In this document: one piece after another, positions 1 through 9,110 of the stretch
How the letters are laid out: the number at the start of each line of letters is the position of its first letter
Numbering within the stretch: the first letter of the stretch is position 1
Source of the DNA: JBBROS01 sp963752225
Lineage (GTDB): Bacteria > Pseudomonadota > Alphaproteobacteria > Acetobacterales > Acetobacteraceae
Assembly (NCBI GenBank): GCA_963752225.1
Contig: CAVVXS010000010.1
Span: 124,001 to 188,000 of the forward strand
Reading direction: 5' to 3'
Length of the DNA: 64,000 nt
Position numbers and translations under genes: made by a program
The notes under the pieces: model-generated
What the model was told of the DNA's origin: nothing
What the model saw: only the letters and a program-made list of their open reading frames with translations
Databases searched by the model: none

Positions 1-1
1 G

Positions 2-1345
2 GGGCAGGACGTCATCACCATCGTGGCGCTGGCCGCCGGGCTGCTGACCGCCGCCCCATGGCCGATCGTGCTGCTGGTGCTCGCTTCGTTGCCGGCGGTG
101 CTGGGTGAGGCGCGGTTCAACGCCGAGGCTTACCGCCTCAGCCGCCGCACCACGCCGGAGCGGCGCGAGCTCGACTACATCCGCCTGATCGGCGCCAGTG
201 CCGACAGCGCGAAGGAGATCAAGCTGTTCGGCCTGGGCGGTTTCCTGGTCGAGCGCTTCCGGGGCCTGGCGCAGTCGCTGTTCCGCGCCAACCGCCGGCT
301 CGCGCTGCGCCGGGCCGTTTGGGGCGGGGTGTTCGCAACCGCCGGGTCGCTCGCCTATTACGGCGCCTATGCCGTGCTGGTGTGGCGCACGGTCGAGGGC
401 GGACTGACCTTGGGCGACCTCACCTTCCTGAGTGGCTCGCTGCTGCGCCTGCACGGACTGCTGCAAGGGCTGCTGCTCGGCGTCACCCAAGTCGCCGGGC
501 AGGCGCAATACCTCGACGACCTGTTCTCGTTTTTCGCCATCCGCCCCGGCATCGTCTCGCCGGCACATCCGATCCCGTTTCCGGCGCCGATGCGCGACGG
601 CATCGTCTTCGAGTCGGTCGGCTTCCGCTACCCCGGCACCGACCGCTGGGCCGTGCGCGGCCTGAGCTTCGTGCTTGGCGCCGGCGAGACCTTGGCACTG
701 GTCGGCGAGAACGGCGCCGGCAAAACGACCATCGTCAAGCTGCTGACCCGGCTCTACGACCCAACCGAAGGCCGCATCACCGTGGACGGCGTCGACCTGC
801 GTGACATCGCCCTCGACGACCTGCGCGACCATGTCGGCGTGATTTTTCAGGATTTCATCCGCTACAACTTCACAGCGGGTGAGAACATTGCGGTCGGCCG
901 CACCGAGGCCGCCGACAACCAGCCTCGTATCGAAGCGGCGGCGCAAAGCAGCCTCGCGGACACCGTCATCGCCCGCCTGCGCCGCGGCTACGACCAGAAG
1001 CTCGGGCGGCGCTTTGCCGGCGGCCAGGACCTGTCGGGCGGCGAGTGGCAGAAGGTCGCCATCGCGCGGGCCTACATGCGTGACGCCGACCTGCTCATCC
1101 TCGACGAGCCGACCGCCGCCCTCGATGCTCGCGCCGAAGCGGAGGTGTTCGACCGGTTCGCGGCACTCAGCCATGGCCGCACCGCGGTGCTGATCTCGCA
1201 TCGGTTCTCCACCGTGCGACGGGCAGACCGGATCGTCGTGCTCGAGGACGGGCGCGTGCTGGAAAGCGGCAGCCACGCCGCTTTGCTGCGCGCCGGCGGC
1301 CGCTATGCCGAGCTGTTTCGCTTGCAGGCGGCCGGGTACGCGTAA
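2..1345 (+). CDS. ABC transporter, fused permease/ATPase (5' end outside window)
   Basis: This is the C-terminal part of an ABC exporter half-transporter. The reading frame is open to the window edge, so the real start lies upstream. The first part carries hydrophobic segments of the transmembrane domain, and the last ~240 residues form the nucleotide-binding domain. Counting from the Val codon at 23, Walker A (GENGAGKT) is at residues 228-235, the signature LSGGE at 337-341 and Walker B (LLILDEP) at 357-363, followed by a switch His in ISHRFST. All ATPase motifs look intact. The substrate cannot be told. The next gene on this strand is a membrane glycosyltransferase, which is compatible with export of a lipid or glycan, but that is inference. 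Confidence 0.9.
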   Translation, partial: GQDVITIVALAAGLLTAAPWPIVLLVLASLPAVLGEARFNAEAYRLSRRTTPERRELDYIRLIGASADSAKEIKLFGLGGFLVERFRGLAQSLFRANRRLALRRAVWGGVFATAGSLAYYGAYAVLVWRTVEGGLTLGDLTFLSGSLLRLHGLLQGLLLGVTQVAGQAQYLDDLFSFFAIRPGIVSPAHPIPFPAPMRDGIVFESVGFRYPGTDRWAVRGLSFVLGAGETLALVGENGAGKTTIVKLLTRLYDPTEGRITVDGVDLRDIALDDLRDHVGVIFQDFIRYNFTAGENIAVGRTEAADNQPRIEAAAQSSLADTVIARLRRGYDQKLGRRFAGGQDLSGGEWQKVAIARAYMRDADLLILDEPTAALDARAEAEVFDRFAALSHGRTAVLISHRFSTVRRADRIVVLEDGRVLESGSHAALLRAGGRYAELFRLQAAGYA

Positions 1346-1434
1346 CCGGCGTCCGCGAGGTAGGACCTCCGCAAGCTGCCTCCCCCTACCGCAACGGACC
1401 GAAATTCGATGCGCTGAACATTTCGTGATGGGAA

Positions 1435-1450
1435 CGTTACCGGTCGTTAC
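1435..1450 (+). repeat. CGTTAC direct repeat (possible regulator site)
   Basis: CGTTAC occurs at 1435-1440 and again at 1445-1450, ten bases apart, followed by GTTG. It sits about 60 bp upstream of the glycosyltransferase start. OmpR-type regulators bind direct repeats about one helical turn apart, but no regulator is adjacent and the site may be chance. Confidence 0.25.
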
Positions 1451-1511
1451 GTTGTTGATGCATGGCGAATGACCGGCCGGCCGAGGACGGCGCTGCCTGC
1501 TTAGAGGGCCC

Positions 1512-3095
1512 ATGAGTGAACAGATCAGCCCGAGCGGGGGTTTTGCCGCGGTTCCCGCAAGACTGAACACCGGCTTCGACCGTCATGCCCTAGAGCCGGC
1601 CTGGCGCGGCGACACGCTCATCTGGCTCGGTCTCGCGGTGGCGCTCTGCGCCGCCCTCGACGCGTTCCATCTCGGCCGGGCGTCACTTTGGACTGACGAG
1701 ATCTTCTCCCGCTACTACTTCGACGTGTTCGGGCTGCACTTCCTGCTGACCGACGGTCTGCAGCACGAGCCGACGCCGCCGACCCACGCCATCCTGCTAC
1801 GCGGCTGGATGGCCGTGTTCGGCGACAGCGAAGCCGCCCTTCGCGCGATGTCGGCGGTGGCCTACGCGGCCTGCGTTCCCGTGATCTACCTGCTGGCCCG
1901 GCGGTTCGGGCCGCAGCGCCAGGCGGTCGCAGCGGCAATGCTGTTCGCGCTCTCGCCGTTCGGCCTGCACTTCGCCCAGGAAGCACGAACCTACGCGCTC
2001 ACCTTGGTGCCGACCGCCGTTTTGCTCCTGGCCTGCTCCGACTTCCTCGAGGGTCGCCGCCCGCACCTGACAGCCTGGCTTTACGTCATCAGCGGCACCG
2101 TCTGCCTTTATCTGCATGCAACGCTGGTGTTCCTGCTGGCGGCCACGGCGATGGCCGTCGGCGGCTGCCTGCTAATGCAGGGTGGCGCCGCGTCTTGGCG
2201 AGTACTGCTGCGGTGGGTCACGCTCAATGTCGCCGTTGCCGTGCTGGCGCTGCCGTACCTCGTGCACCTGGCCGGCGCCAGCCAAGGTGGCGGCTTGGAG
2301 TGGATCGGTCCGCTCCACCTCCGCGACATCGTGCTTGCGGTGGCTGCGGTAACGAGCGGGGCGCTCACCCCGCTTCCGATTGCCGCGCCGATCACCGCCC
2401 TCCTGTTCGCGGCGCTTGCCTGGTCGGTCTTCCGGCACCGGCCGGCGACGCCGATGCTGGTCGCCACCGTGTTCATCCCCGGCCTATTCCTGGGCCTGGT
2501 TGTCGCGGTCAGCCTCGTTCGCCCGATCCTGCTGCCGCGGGTCATGTGCTGGACGATCGTGCCCTTCTGCGTGCTGCTGGCCCGGCAAATTTTGGCGGGC
2601 GGGCGGCTCCACTTCGTCCTTGCCGCCGCGGCCATGCTGGCCTTTGGCACCGGCCTGGTCACCGAACGGACAACGCCCAACGCCGGCAAGGAGCCGTGGC
2701 GCGACGTCTACGCCGACCTCGCGCCTGCGCTCAAGGATGCCGATCTCGTCGTCCTGAGCCCCCGCTCCGACCCGTTGATCCCGCGCTATTACGGATCCGG
2801 CACACGCAACATCTGGGTGTGGGACGAACACCTGCCGCCGACCATCATGACCGACGTCGCGACCCGGATCGGCGTCGGCACCATCGGCCGCGAGCAGATC
2901 CTGGCAGCGATCGCGGGGGGGCAGCGGGTGGTCGCAATCTCGAACGGGATCGACAGTCCCTACCTCGACCTGCTCGACAGCCGGCATCCGGCAGGGTTGG
3001 TGAAACACTGGGCCTGCGGCCGGGCAAACTGCATCGAGGCGATGGTTTGGGGTTCCAACGACAAAGCCGCGGCGGGCGCAGGCGCCATGCATTGA
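1512..3095 (+). CDS. GT-C family membrane glycosyltransferase (GT39-like)
   Basis: This 527-residue polytopic membrane protein has at least nine strongly hydrophobic segments. After the first transmembrane segment it carries SLWTDE (Asp62-Glu63), the acidic loop motif seen in ArnT/PMT-type glycosyltransferases that use polyprenyl-phosphate sugars. The region rich in P and H (HEPTPPTH) just after it also fits the family. The C-terminal ~130 residues are soluble and probably periplasmic. Such enzymes move a sugar from a lipid carrier to lipid A, glycolipid or protein outside the cytoplasmic membrane. The acceptor is unknown. It lies alone between a plus-strand ABC exporter and a convergent one. 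Confidence 0.8.
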   Translation: MSEQISPSGGFAAVPARLNTGFDRHALEPAWRGDTLIWLGLAVALCAALDAFHLGRASLWTDEIFSRYYFDVFGLHFLLTDGLQHEPTPPTHAILLRGWMAVFGDSEAALRAMSAVAYAACVPVIYLLARRFGPQRQAVAAAMLFALSPFGLHFAQEARTYALTLVPTAVLLLACSDFLEGRRPHLTAWLYVISGTVCLYLHATLVFLLAATAMAVGGCLLMQGGAASWRVLLRWVTLNVAVAVLALPYLVHLAGASQGGGLEWIGPLHLRDIVLAVAAVTSGALTPLPIAAPITALLFAALAWSVFRHRPATPMLVATVFIPGLFLGLVVAVSLVRPILLPRVMCWTIVPFCVLLARQILAGGRLHFVLAAAAMLAFGTGLVTERTTPNAGKEPWRDVYADLAPALKDADLVVLSPRSDPLIPRYYGSGTRNIWVWDEHLPPTIMTDVATRIGVGTIGREQILAAIAGGQRVVAISNGIDSPYLDLLDSRHPAGLVKHWACGRANCIEAMVWGSNDKAAAGAGAMH

Positions 3096-3113
3096 CGCCC
3101 AGAACCCGCCGTC

Positions 3114-4826
3114 TCAGCCGCCGTGCTGCGCCTCGTGCAAGCGTCGATAGACACCGCCCGCGGCCAGCAGTTCACGATGCCGGCCCTGCTCCGCGACACC
3201 CGTCTCATCGACGACCACGATGCGGTCGGCGTCGCGAACGGTGGCCAGGCGGTGCGCGATCACCAGCGTGGTCCGGCCCTCTGCCAACTCCGTCAACGAT
3301 TGCTGGATGGCCCGCTCGGTCTCGGTATCGAGTGCGCTCGTAGCCTCGTCCAGGATCAGGATCGGCGGATTCTTCAGGAACATGCGGGCGATCGCCAGCC
3401 GCTGCTTCTGCCCGCCCGACAGCTTCACGCCGCGTTCGCCCACCACCGTGTCCATCCCGTCCGGCAAAGCGCGGATCACCACATCCAATCGGGCGCGCCG
3501 GGCCGCGTCCCACAGCTCCGCCTCGGACGCGTCGAGGCGGCCATAGGCGATGTTCTCGCGAACCGTGCCCGCAAACAGGAACACGTCCTGCTGCACGATG
3601 CCGATCTGCTCCCGCAGCGAGCGCAGCGTCATCTGCCGGACGTCGATGCCGTCGATGGTGATCCGGCCGCCGTCGAGCTCGTAGAACCGCGGCAGCAGCG
3701 AGCAGAGCGTCGTCTTGCCGGCGCCGGACGGGCCGACGAACGCCACCGTCTCGCCGGCCCGGATCGCCAGGTCCACGCCGTCCAGCACCGGGCATTCGGC
3801 GTTGTAGCCGAAGCGCACATGCTCGAAACGGATGTTGCCCTGCAGCGCGCCGACGTCCACCGCGCCGGGCGCATCGACGATGTCAGGCTCGGTGTCGAGC
3901 AGCTCGGTGTAGCGGCGGAAGCCGGCAATCCCCTTGGGGTAAGTCTCCAGCACCGCGTTGATCTTCTCGACCGGCCGGAAGAACACGCCGACCAGGAGCA
4001 GGAAACTGACGAAGCCGCCCTGGCTCAGCTCGCCCCGGAGCACGAACCACGTGCCGGCGATCATAACCGCCACCTGCGTCAGCCGCATGCCCAGGTAGCT
4101 CAACGACGTGCTCGCCGCCATGATCCGGTAGGCTTCGAGCTTGGTGCTGCGGTAGCGGGCATTGTCGCGGGCGAACAGCGAGCGTTCGTGGTCCTCGCGG
4201 GCGAAGGCCTGCACCACGCGCATACCGCCGACGTTCTCCTCGATACGCGCATTGAACTCGCCGACCCGGCTGAACAAGGCCCGGAACGTGCGGGTCATGC
4301 GCGCGCCGTAGCGTGACGACAGGAACGCCACTACCGGCACGATCAGTGCGGTGATCAGCGCGAGGTGCAGGTTGATCGCCGCCATCAGCACGAATGCGCC
4401 CAGGAACGTCATCACCGCGATGAACAGATCCTCGGGCCCGTGGTGCGCGACCTCGCCCACCTCCTCGAGATCCTTCGTGATCCGGGCGACGAGGTGCCCT
4501 GTCTTGGCGTTGTCGTAGAACCGGAACGACAGCTTCTGCAGATGGTCGAACGCCCGCCGCCGCATCTCCGTTTCGATGTTGATGCCGAGCAGATGGCCCC
4601 AATAGGTCACGATGGCCAGCAACCCGGTGTTCAGCACGTAAATTGCCAGCAGCCCCGCGGCGGCCAGCATGATCAGGCCCCAATCATGACCCGGCAGCAG
4701 ACGGTCGATGAACGTTTGCACCGCGATCGGAAAGCCGAGCTCTAGCAGCCCCGACGCCACCGCGCAGGAGAAGTCCAGCAGGAACAGGCGCCGGTGCGGC
4801 CGGTAATAGGCGAAAAAGCGGGACAA
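3114..4826 (-). CDS. ABC exporter, fused permease/ATPase (MsbA/lipid exporter-like)
   Basis: This complete 570-residue half-transporter probably works as a homodimer. Residues ~1-310 form a six-helix membrane domain and ~335-570 the ATPase. Walker A (GPSGAGKTT) begins near residue 364. LSGGQKQR, ILILDEATSALD and the AHRLATV switch-His motif follow in order, all intact. The start at 4826 is a TTG codon; I see no better start that keeps the first helix. The family exports lipids, peptides or drugs, and nothing in the sequence fixes the substrate. Its 3' end lies 18 bp from the convergent glycosyltransferase. Confidence 0.9.
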   Translation of the reverse strand: MSRFFAYYRPHRRLFLLDFSCAVASGLLELGFPIAVQTFIDRLLPGHDWGLIMLAAAGLLAIYVLNTGLLAIVTYWGHLLGINIETEMRRRAFDHLQKLSFRFYDNAKTGHLVARITKDLEEVGEVAHHGPEDLFIAVMTFLGAFVLMAAINLHLALITALIVPVVAFLSSRYGARMTRTFRALFSRVGEFNARIEENVGGMRVVQAFAREDHERSLFARDNARYRSTKLEAYRIMAASTSLSYLGMRLTQVAVMIAGTWFVLRGELSQGGFVSFLLLVGVFFRPVEKINAVLETYPKGIAGFRRYTELLDTEPDIVDAPGAVDVGALQGNIRFEHVRFGYNAECPVLDGVDLAIRAGETVAFVGPSGAGKTTLCSLLPRFYELDGGRITIDGIDVRQMTLRSLREQIGIVQQDVFLFAGTVRENIAYGRLDASEAELWDAARRARLDVVIRALPDGMDTVVGERGVKLSGGQKQRLAIARMFLKNPPILILDEATSALDTETERAIQQSLTELAEGRTTLVIAHRLATVRDADRIVVVDETGVAEQGRHRELLAAGGVYRRLHEAQHGG

Positions 4827-4903
4827 CAGGCGCAGGGGGACAGCCTTTCCGGGTGACCCTCGTAAAATCGTCCGTTACGCGGCAGCCGCAAGCCCCGGCG
4901 TGA

Positions 4904-6460
4904 TCATTGCAGCCCGGCGAGCACTGCCGCCGGGTGCTCGCCCAGCTCGTCCGGCGACCAGCCCCGCCGCCGGGTGAACAACGCCAGCAGCGCGGCCGTG
5001 TCTTGGTCACGCCCCAGCCCGGCCGCGGCCGCAACCATCCCGTCGACCACGTAGTAGGCGAGGAAGTCCGGCTTGCCGAGATCGCCGTGCACCACGACGC
5101 GATCCCACTTCGACGCATGGCCGACGTAGTCGAGGCGCTTCAGATACTGGATCGTCCAGAACACCGGCACCGCGTCGTATCGAACCCCCCGGCCCAGCAT
5201 GTTGAGTGCCGCGACCCGGCCCTGCTGCTCGGCGACTCTCCAGTGCTCCACCCGGATCGCCTCGCCGTCGCCGCGCAGCGGGAAGCCGGCGATGTCGCCG
5301 GCCGCGTAAAGCCCGTCGGCCGCCCGCAGCTCGGCATCGACGACCAGCCCACCATCCTCGCGGCGCTCCAATCCCTCGGCGAATCGGGTGGCCGGCTTTA
5401 CGCCGAAGCCGATCACGACGAGGTCGGCCGGGATGCGCTCGCCGCCGTCCAGCATCACCGCCGCAACCGTCCCGTTGCCCTCGAGTGCCGTGATGGTGGC
5501 GCCCAACCGGAACCTGACCCCGCGCAACTCGTGCAGGCCGACGAAGGCGGCGCCGATCTCGGGCCCGAGCTGCTTTTCCAGCGGCGCCGTTTCCTTGCCG
5601 ACCACCGTCACATCGAGGCCGCGTTCGCGCAGGCTCGCCGCCACCTCCAGGCCGATAAAGCTGGCCCCCAGGATCACCGCCCGTTCGCTCTGCTCCGCCC
5701 GCGCCAGGATCGCGTCGGCGTCGGCCCGGCTGCGCAGCGTGAACACATGTTCGAGCTCGGCGCCGGGCAGATTGGGCCGCGACGGCACGCCACCGGTCGC
5801 GAGCAGCGCCGCATCGTAGGGCAGCACGGTGCCGTCGGCGCAGGTGATGCGCCGCCCAACCGGGTCGATGCCGGTGACGGTCGCGGTGTGCCGCTCGATG
5901 CGGTGCTCGCGGTAGAACGCCTGCGACTGCAGCGGCGACTTCTCCGCGCCCTTCTGGCCGGACAGCGCATACTTGCTGAGCACGGTCCGGTCGTAGGGGA
6001 CGCGATTGACCGGGTCGAGCATGACCACCCGGCCGGCAAACCCTTCCTGCCGCAAGGTCTGCGCCGCGACCGCGCCTGCCGCGCCGGCGCCGACGATGAC
6101 GAAGCAGCGCTTGTCGTCACCCTCCGTATGCTGCGCCGGCGCCTCCTCGGGCTTGCTCAGCAGCACCCGCCCGCCCTCGATCCGCGCCATGAAGCGCGGC
6201 AGCGGATCGAGCGCCGGCGGGTCCAGCACCGCCCCGGTGCGGGCGCAAAAGGTCGCCTTGTGCCACGGGCAGACAATCCGCATGCCGTCGCGCACGCCTT
6301 CGGCCAGCGGGGCCCCCGCATGCGGGCAGGTCCCTCCGACCGCATGCACGGCGTCGCCGTCCCGCAGCAGCAGCACCTTCTCCCCGTTCAGCTCGACCGC
6401 ATACAGGCCGGCCGCCGGCACATCGTCCAGCATCGCGACCTCTGTTTCCTTGTCCGGCAT
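4904..6460 (-). CDS. Rieske-domain FAD/NAD(P)-dependent oxidoreductase (AIFM3-like)
   Basis: This 518-residue protein combines an N-terminal Rieske [2Fe-2S] domain with a pyridine-nucleotide-disulfide-type reductase. The Rieske ligands are visible as Cys45-x-His47 (TCPHAG) and Cys64-x2-His67 (VCPWHK). The FAD-binding GxGxxG motif (VGAGAAG) follows near residue 120, and an NAD-binding motif (GASFIGLEVA) near residue 270. This fusion is known from AIFM3-like proteins and ferredoxin-reductase-type electron-transfer proteins. The electron acceptor is not evident because no oxygenase or ferredoxin gene is adjacent. A divergent GlcD-like oxidase starts 200 bp away. Confidence 0.88.
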   Translation of the reverse strand: MPDKETEVAMLDDVPAAGLYAVELNGEKVLLLRDGDAVHAVGGTCPHAGAPLAEGVRDGMRIVCPWHKATFCARTGAVLDPPALDPLPRFMARIEGGRVLLSKPEEAPAQHTEGDDKRCFVIVGAGAAGAVAAQTLRQEGFAGRVVMLDPVNRVPYDRTVLSKYALSGQKGAEKSPLQSQAFYREHRIERHTATVTGIDPVGRRITCADGTVLPYDAALLATGGVPSRPNLPGAELEHVFTLRSRADADAILARAEQSERAVILGASFIGLEVAASLRERGLDVTVVGKETAPLEKQLGPEIGAAFVGLHELRGVRFRLGATITALEGNGTVAAVMLDGGERIPADLVVIGFGVKPATRFAEGLERREDGGLVVDAELRAADGLYAAGDIAGFPLRGDGEAIRVEHWRVAEQQGRVAALNMLGRGVRYDAVPVFWTIQYLKRLDYVGHASKWDRVVVHGDLGKPDFLAYYVVDGMVAAAAGLGRDQDTAALLALFTRRRGWSPDELGEHPAAVLAGLQ

Positions 6461-6582
6461 GAGCGGCCTTTCCGAGCGATCGGCGACGCAACGCCCCGGC
6501 GGGACAGCGGTTCTGCCTCGCCGGTCCTGGCTCGCCGCAACTGGACGTCCGCCCCCCGCGGTTCTAATTCACTCCAGCGGGT

Positions 6583-6622
6583 CTGGGGCGGCCCCGCCCC
6601 AGCGGGTCAGGGCAGCGCCCTG
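6583..6622. repeat. REP-like paired hairpins
   Basis: Two perfect palindromes stand side by side: CTGGGGCGG paired with CCGCCCCAG (6583-6591/6594-6602), and CAGGGC paired with GCCCTG around AGC (6608-6613/6617-6622). They are joined by CGGGT. They lie between divergent genes, so this is not a shared terminator. The style matches the short intergenic palindromic repeats common in Acetobacteraceae. A second, related pair is at 21518-21557. Confidence 0.6.
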
Positions 6623-6659
6623 CCTTGCGGCTTCAGCAGCAGCCCAGGAACCAGCGTCC

Positions 6660-8063
6660 ATGCCCGACCTCATTCCGGCCCGCCTTTCCCCCGAAGCCGC
6701 CGCCGTGCTCGATGCCGCCCGCGCCTTCCTCGGCGACCGCCTGTCGACCAACGCCGCCCTGCGGGAGCAGCATTCGCACGGTGAGGACACCCAGCCGCCG
6801 GTGATGCCCGACGCGGTGGCATTCATCGAAACCGGTGCGGAAGCGGCGAAGCTGCTCGGCCTGTGCCACGCCCACGGCGTCCCGGTGGTGCCGTTCGGCG
6901 CCGGCACCTCGCTCGAAGGTCACGTGACGCCAGTGCGCGGCGGCATCTCGATCGATCTCAGCCGCATGACCCGTGTGCTCGAAGTGAATGCGCCCGACAT
7001 GGACTGCCGCATCCAGGCCGGCGTCACCCGGCAGCAGCTCAACGAGCACCTGCGCGACCAGGGCCTGTTCTTCCCGGTCGACCCCGGCAGCGAGTGCACC
7101 ATCGGCGGCATGTGCGCGACGCGGGCCAGCGGCACCGCGGCCGTCCGCTACGGCACCATCCGCGAGAACGTGCTCGGCCTGCAAGTGGCACTTCCGGACG
7201 GACGGCTGATCGAGACCGGCGGCCGGGTGCGCAAGTCGGCGACCGGCTATGACCTGACGCACCTGATGATCGGGTCCGAGGGCACGCTCGGCATCATCAC
7301 CGAGATCCAGCTCCGCCTGCACGGCATACCCGAGGCCATGAGCGCCGCGATCTGCCAGTTCGACACCTTGGCCGGCGCCGTCGAGAGCGTCGTCGCCATC
7401 CTGCAGGCCGGCATCCCGATCGCCCGCATCGAGCTGCTCGACGACGTGCAGACAGGCGCCTGCATCGCCTATTCGAAGCTCGAGGGCTTTGCGGCCGTTC
7501 CCACCTTGCTGTTGGAGTTCCACGGCACTGCCGCCGCGGTGGCCGAGCAGGCGGCGCTGGCCCAGGACATCACCGCGGAGTTCGGCGCCCAAGGCTTCCA
7601 GTGGGCCACCGACGCCGCGGAGCGCAACCGTCTTTGGAAAGCCCGGCACGACGCCTACTGGGCCGCCCTCGCGCTGCAGCCCGGCCATAAGGGCGTCGCG
7701 ACCGATGCGATCGTGCCGATCAGCCGGCTCGCCGACCTGATCGTCGGCGCCAAGGCCGACATTGTCGCTTCGGGCCTCACGGCGCCGATCGTCGGCCATG
7801 TCGGCGACGGCAACTTCCACACGGTCATCCTGGTGCCCAACGAGCCCGACGGGCTTGAGCGCGTTTGGGCGCTGGACCGAAAGATCGTGGCCCGGGCACT
7901 TTCGCTCGGCGGCTCCTGCTCCGGCGAGCACGGCGTGGGCATCGGCAAGCGCGAGTTCCTCGAACAGGAGCACGGCGCCGAAACCCTCGCGGTCATGCGG
8001 CAGGTGAAGGCGGCGATCGACCCGCGCGGCATCATGAACCCGGGCAAGCTGTTCCTGAACTGA
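6660..8063 (+). CDS. FAD-linked oxidase, D-lactate/glycolate dehydrogenase-like (GlcD family)
   Basis: This 467-residue flavoprotein has an FAD-binding type 4 domain (~45-220) with the PFGAGTSLEGHV loop, followed by the FAD-linked oxidase C-terminal domain. Late motifs GHVGDGNFH and CSGEHGVGIGKREFL are typical of quinone- or cytochrome-linked D-lactate dehydrogenases. I placed the start at the ATG at 6660 because it gives the usual family N-terminus; the frame is open further upstream, but that part is low-complexity and runs through the REP-like element. The likely reaction is oxidation of a D-2-hydroxy acid. No GlcE or GlcF partner is adjacent, which favours the single-subunit D-lactate dehydrogenase type. 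Confidence 0.88.
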   Translation: MPDLIPARLSPEAAAVLDAARAFLGDRLSTNAALREQHSHGEDTQPPVMPDAVAFIETGAEAAKLLGLCHAHGVPVVPFGAGTSLEGHVTPVRGGISIDLSRMTRVLEVNAPDMDCRIQAGVTRQQLNEHLRDQGLFFPVDPGSECTIGGMCATRASGTAAVRYGTIRENVLGLQVALPDGRLIETGGRVRKSATGYDLTHLMIGSEGTLGIITEIQLRLHGIPEAMSAAICQFDTLAGAVESVVAILQAGIPIARIELLDDVQTGACIAYSKLEGFAAVPTLLLEFHGTAAAVAEQAALAQDITAEFGAQGFQWATDAAERNRLWKARHDAYWAALALQPGHKGVATDAIVPISRLADLIVGAKADIVASGLTAPIVGHVGDGNFHTVILVPNEPDGLERVWALDRKIVARALSLGGSCSGEHGVGIGKREFLEQEHGAETLAVMRQVKAAIDPRGIMNPGKLFLN

Positions 8064-8070
8064 CCGGTCA

Positions 8071-8709
8071 ATGGTCAACGACCCAGCCTCGACCAAAGAT
8101 CTTGGCGACGCGCCCAGCATCCACCGAACCGCGTCGGTGCGCCAAACGACCTTCGGCAAGTACTGCGAGGTCGGCGCCCGCACCAAAATCGCTGAATGCA
8201 GCTTTGGCGATTATTCCTATGTCGTGAACGACAGCGACATCATCTATACGACGGTCGGGAAGTATTGCTCTATCGCCGCCCACACCCGCATCAATCCCGG
8301 CAACCATCCGCTCGACCGGGTCATGCTGAGCCATGTCAGCTACCGCAGCAGCGCCTACGGCCTCGGTCCCGATGACCCGGCCTTCTTCGAGTGGCGGCGC
8401 AGCAGCCCCGTCACCCTGGGCCATGACGTCTGGGTGGGCCACGCCGCCATCATCCTGCCGGGCGTGCGCATCGGCACCGGGGCAGCGATCGGCGCCGGGA
8501 CGATCGTGACACAAGACGTGCCGCCCTTCGCCGTCGTCGTCGGCAACCCGGGCCGGGTGCTCCGCCTGCGCTTCCCCGCCCCTGTCGTCGAAGCCCTGCA
8601 CCGCATCGCCTGGTGGGATTGGCCGCACGACCGCTTGGGCCACGCGATGGCCGACATCCGGAGCTTGGGCGCTGCCGAGTTCTGCGCCAGGTACGATCCC
8701 GGCCGCTGA
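8071..8709 (+). CDS. Hexapeptide-repeat acyltransferase (phosphonate-metabolism-type)
   Basis: This 212-residue left-handed beta-helix transferase starts 7 bp after the upstream oxidase. It shows imperfect hexapeptide repeats (for example VGKYCSIAAHTRI and LGHDVWVGHAAIILPGVRI) and the NHP segment (PGNHPLDRV) that holds the catalytic His of xenobiotic-acetyltransferase-type enzymes. The layout, with FFEWRR before the second repeat block and WWDW near the C-terminus, resembles the acetyltransferases often found in phosphonate (C-P lyase) clusters. No C-P lyase genes are here; phnCDE lie 43 kb away in the window. The substrate is therefore not known. Confidence 0.75.
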   Translation: MVNDPASTKDLGDAPSIHRTASVRQTTFGKYCEVGARTKIAECSFGDYSYVVNDSDIIYTTVGKYCSIAAHTRINPGNHPLDRVMLSHVSYRSSAYGLGPDDPAFFEWRRSSPVTLGHDVWVGHAAIILPGVRIGTGAAIGAGTIVTQDVPPFAVVVGNPGRVLRLRFPAPVVEALHRIAWWDWPHDRLGHAMADIRSLGAAEFCARYDPGR

Positions 8710-8727
8710 CCAGGCCACTGCTGTCCG

Positions 8728-9006
8728 CTACACCAACCGCACACCGCCGAACATCTTGGCGAGCATGAGGCAGGTGCAGAACACTAGCACGAAACGTCCC
8801 CAGACCGGCAGCGCGCGGAAGCACGACACCAGGAGGATCACCCAAAGCAGGGCGATGACGCCGCCTTGCAAGGCTTGCGGCACGTGCAGCGAATCGAGCA
8901 TCGAGCGGATCGACCCGTGCACCGCCCGGAGCAGCGTCACGGCGTGGTCGAGCGCTTGCCAAAGCGTCGATCCGAACGCGAGCACGGCGCGGGTGACGTG
9001 GTCCAT
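8728..9006 (-). CDS. Small hypothetical membrane protein
   Basis: This 92-residue protein has an amphipathic N-terminal half and two hydrophobic stretches in the second half (around GVIALLWVILLVSC and FVLVFCTCLMLAKMF). I recognise no family. The ATG at 9006 has only a weak ribosome binding site. It lies convergent to the acyltransferase and divergent from gshB. The hydrophobic pattern supports it being real, but its role is unknown. Confidence 0.5.
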   Translation of the reverse strand: MDHVTRAVLAFGSTLWQALDHAVTLLRAVHGSIRSMLDSLHVPQALQGGVIALLWVILLVSCFRALPVWGRFVLVFCTCLMLAKMFGGVRLV

Positions 9007-9110
9007 TCCCGAACCAATATGACACCGCGCGGCATGCGTCGAGCCAGCCCCGGATACCGCCAGCGCCCGAACTGCTTTATGGGTGCGCCACCTTCCGCCA
9101 CGAGGCCCCG

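Noticed and set aside
6006..6659. Upstream extension of the GlcD-like oxidase by 218 residues.
   Set aside because: The extra part is antisense to the Rieske reductase and contains a REP-like palindrome; family proteins begin at the ATG at 6660.
4907..6784. Long plus-strand frame opposite the Rieske/FAD reductase.
   Set aside because: Composition is that of an antisense shadow and it runs through the REP-like element into the GlcD-like gene; the minus strand has all Rieske and FAD motifs.
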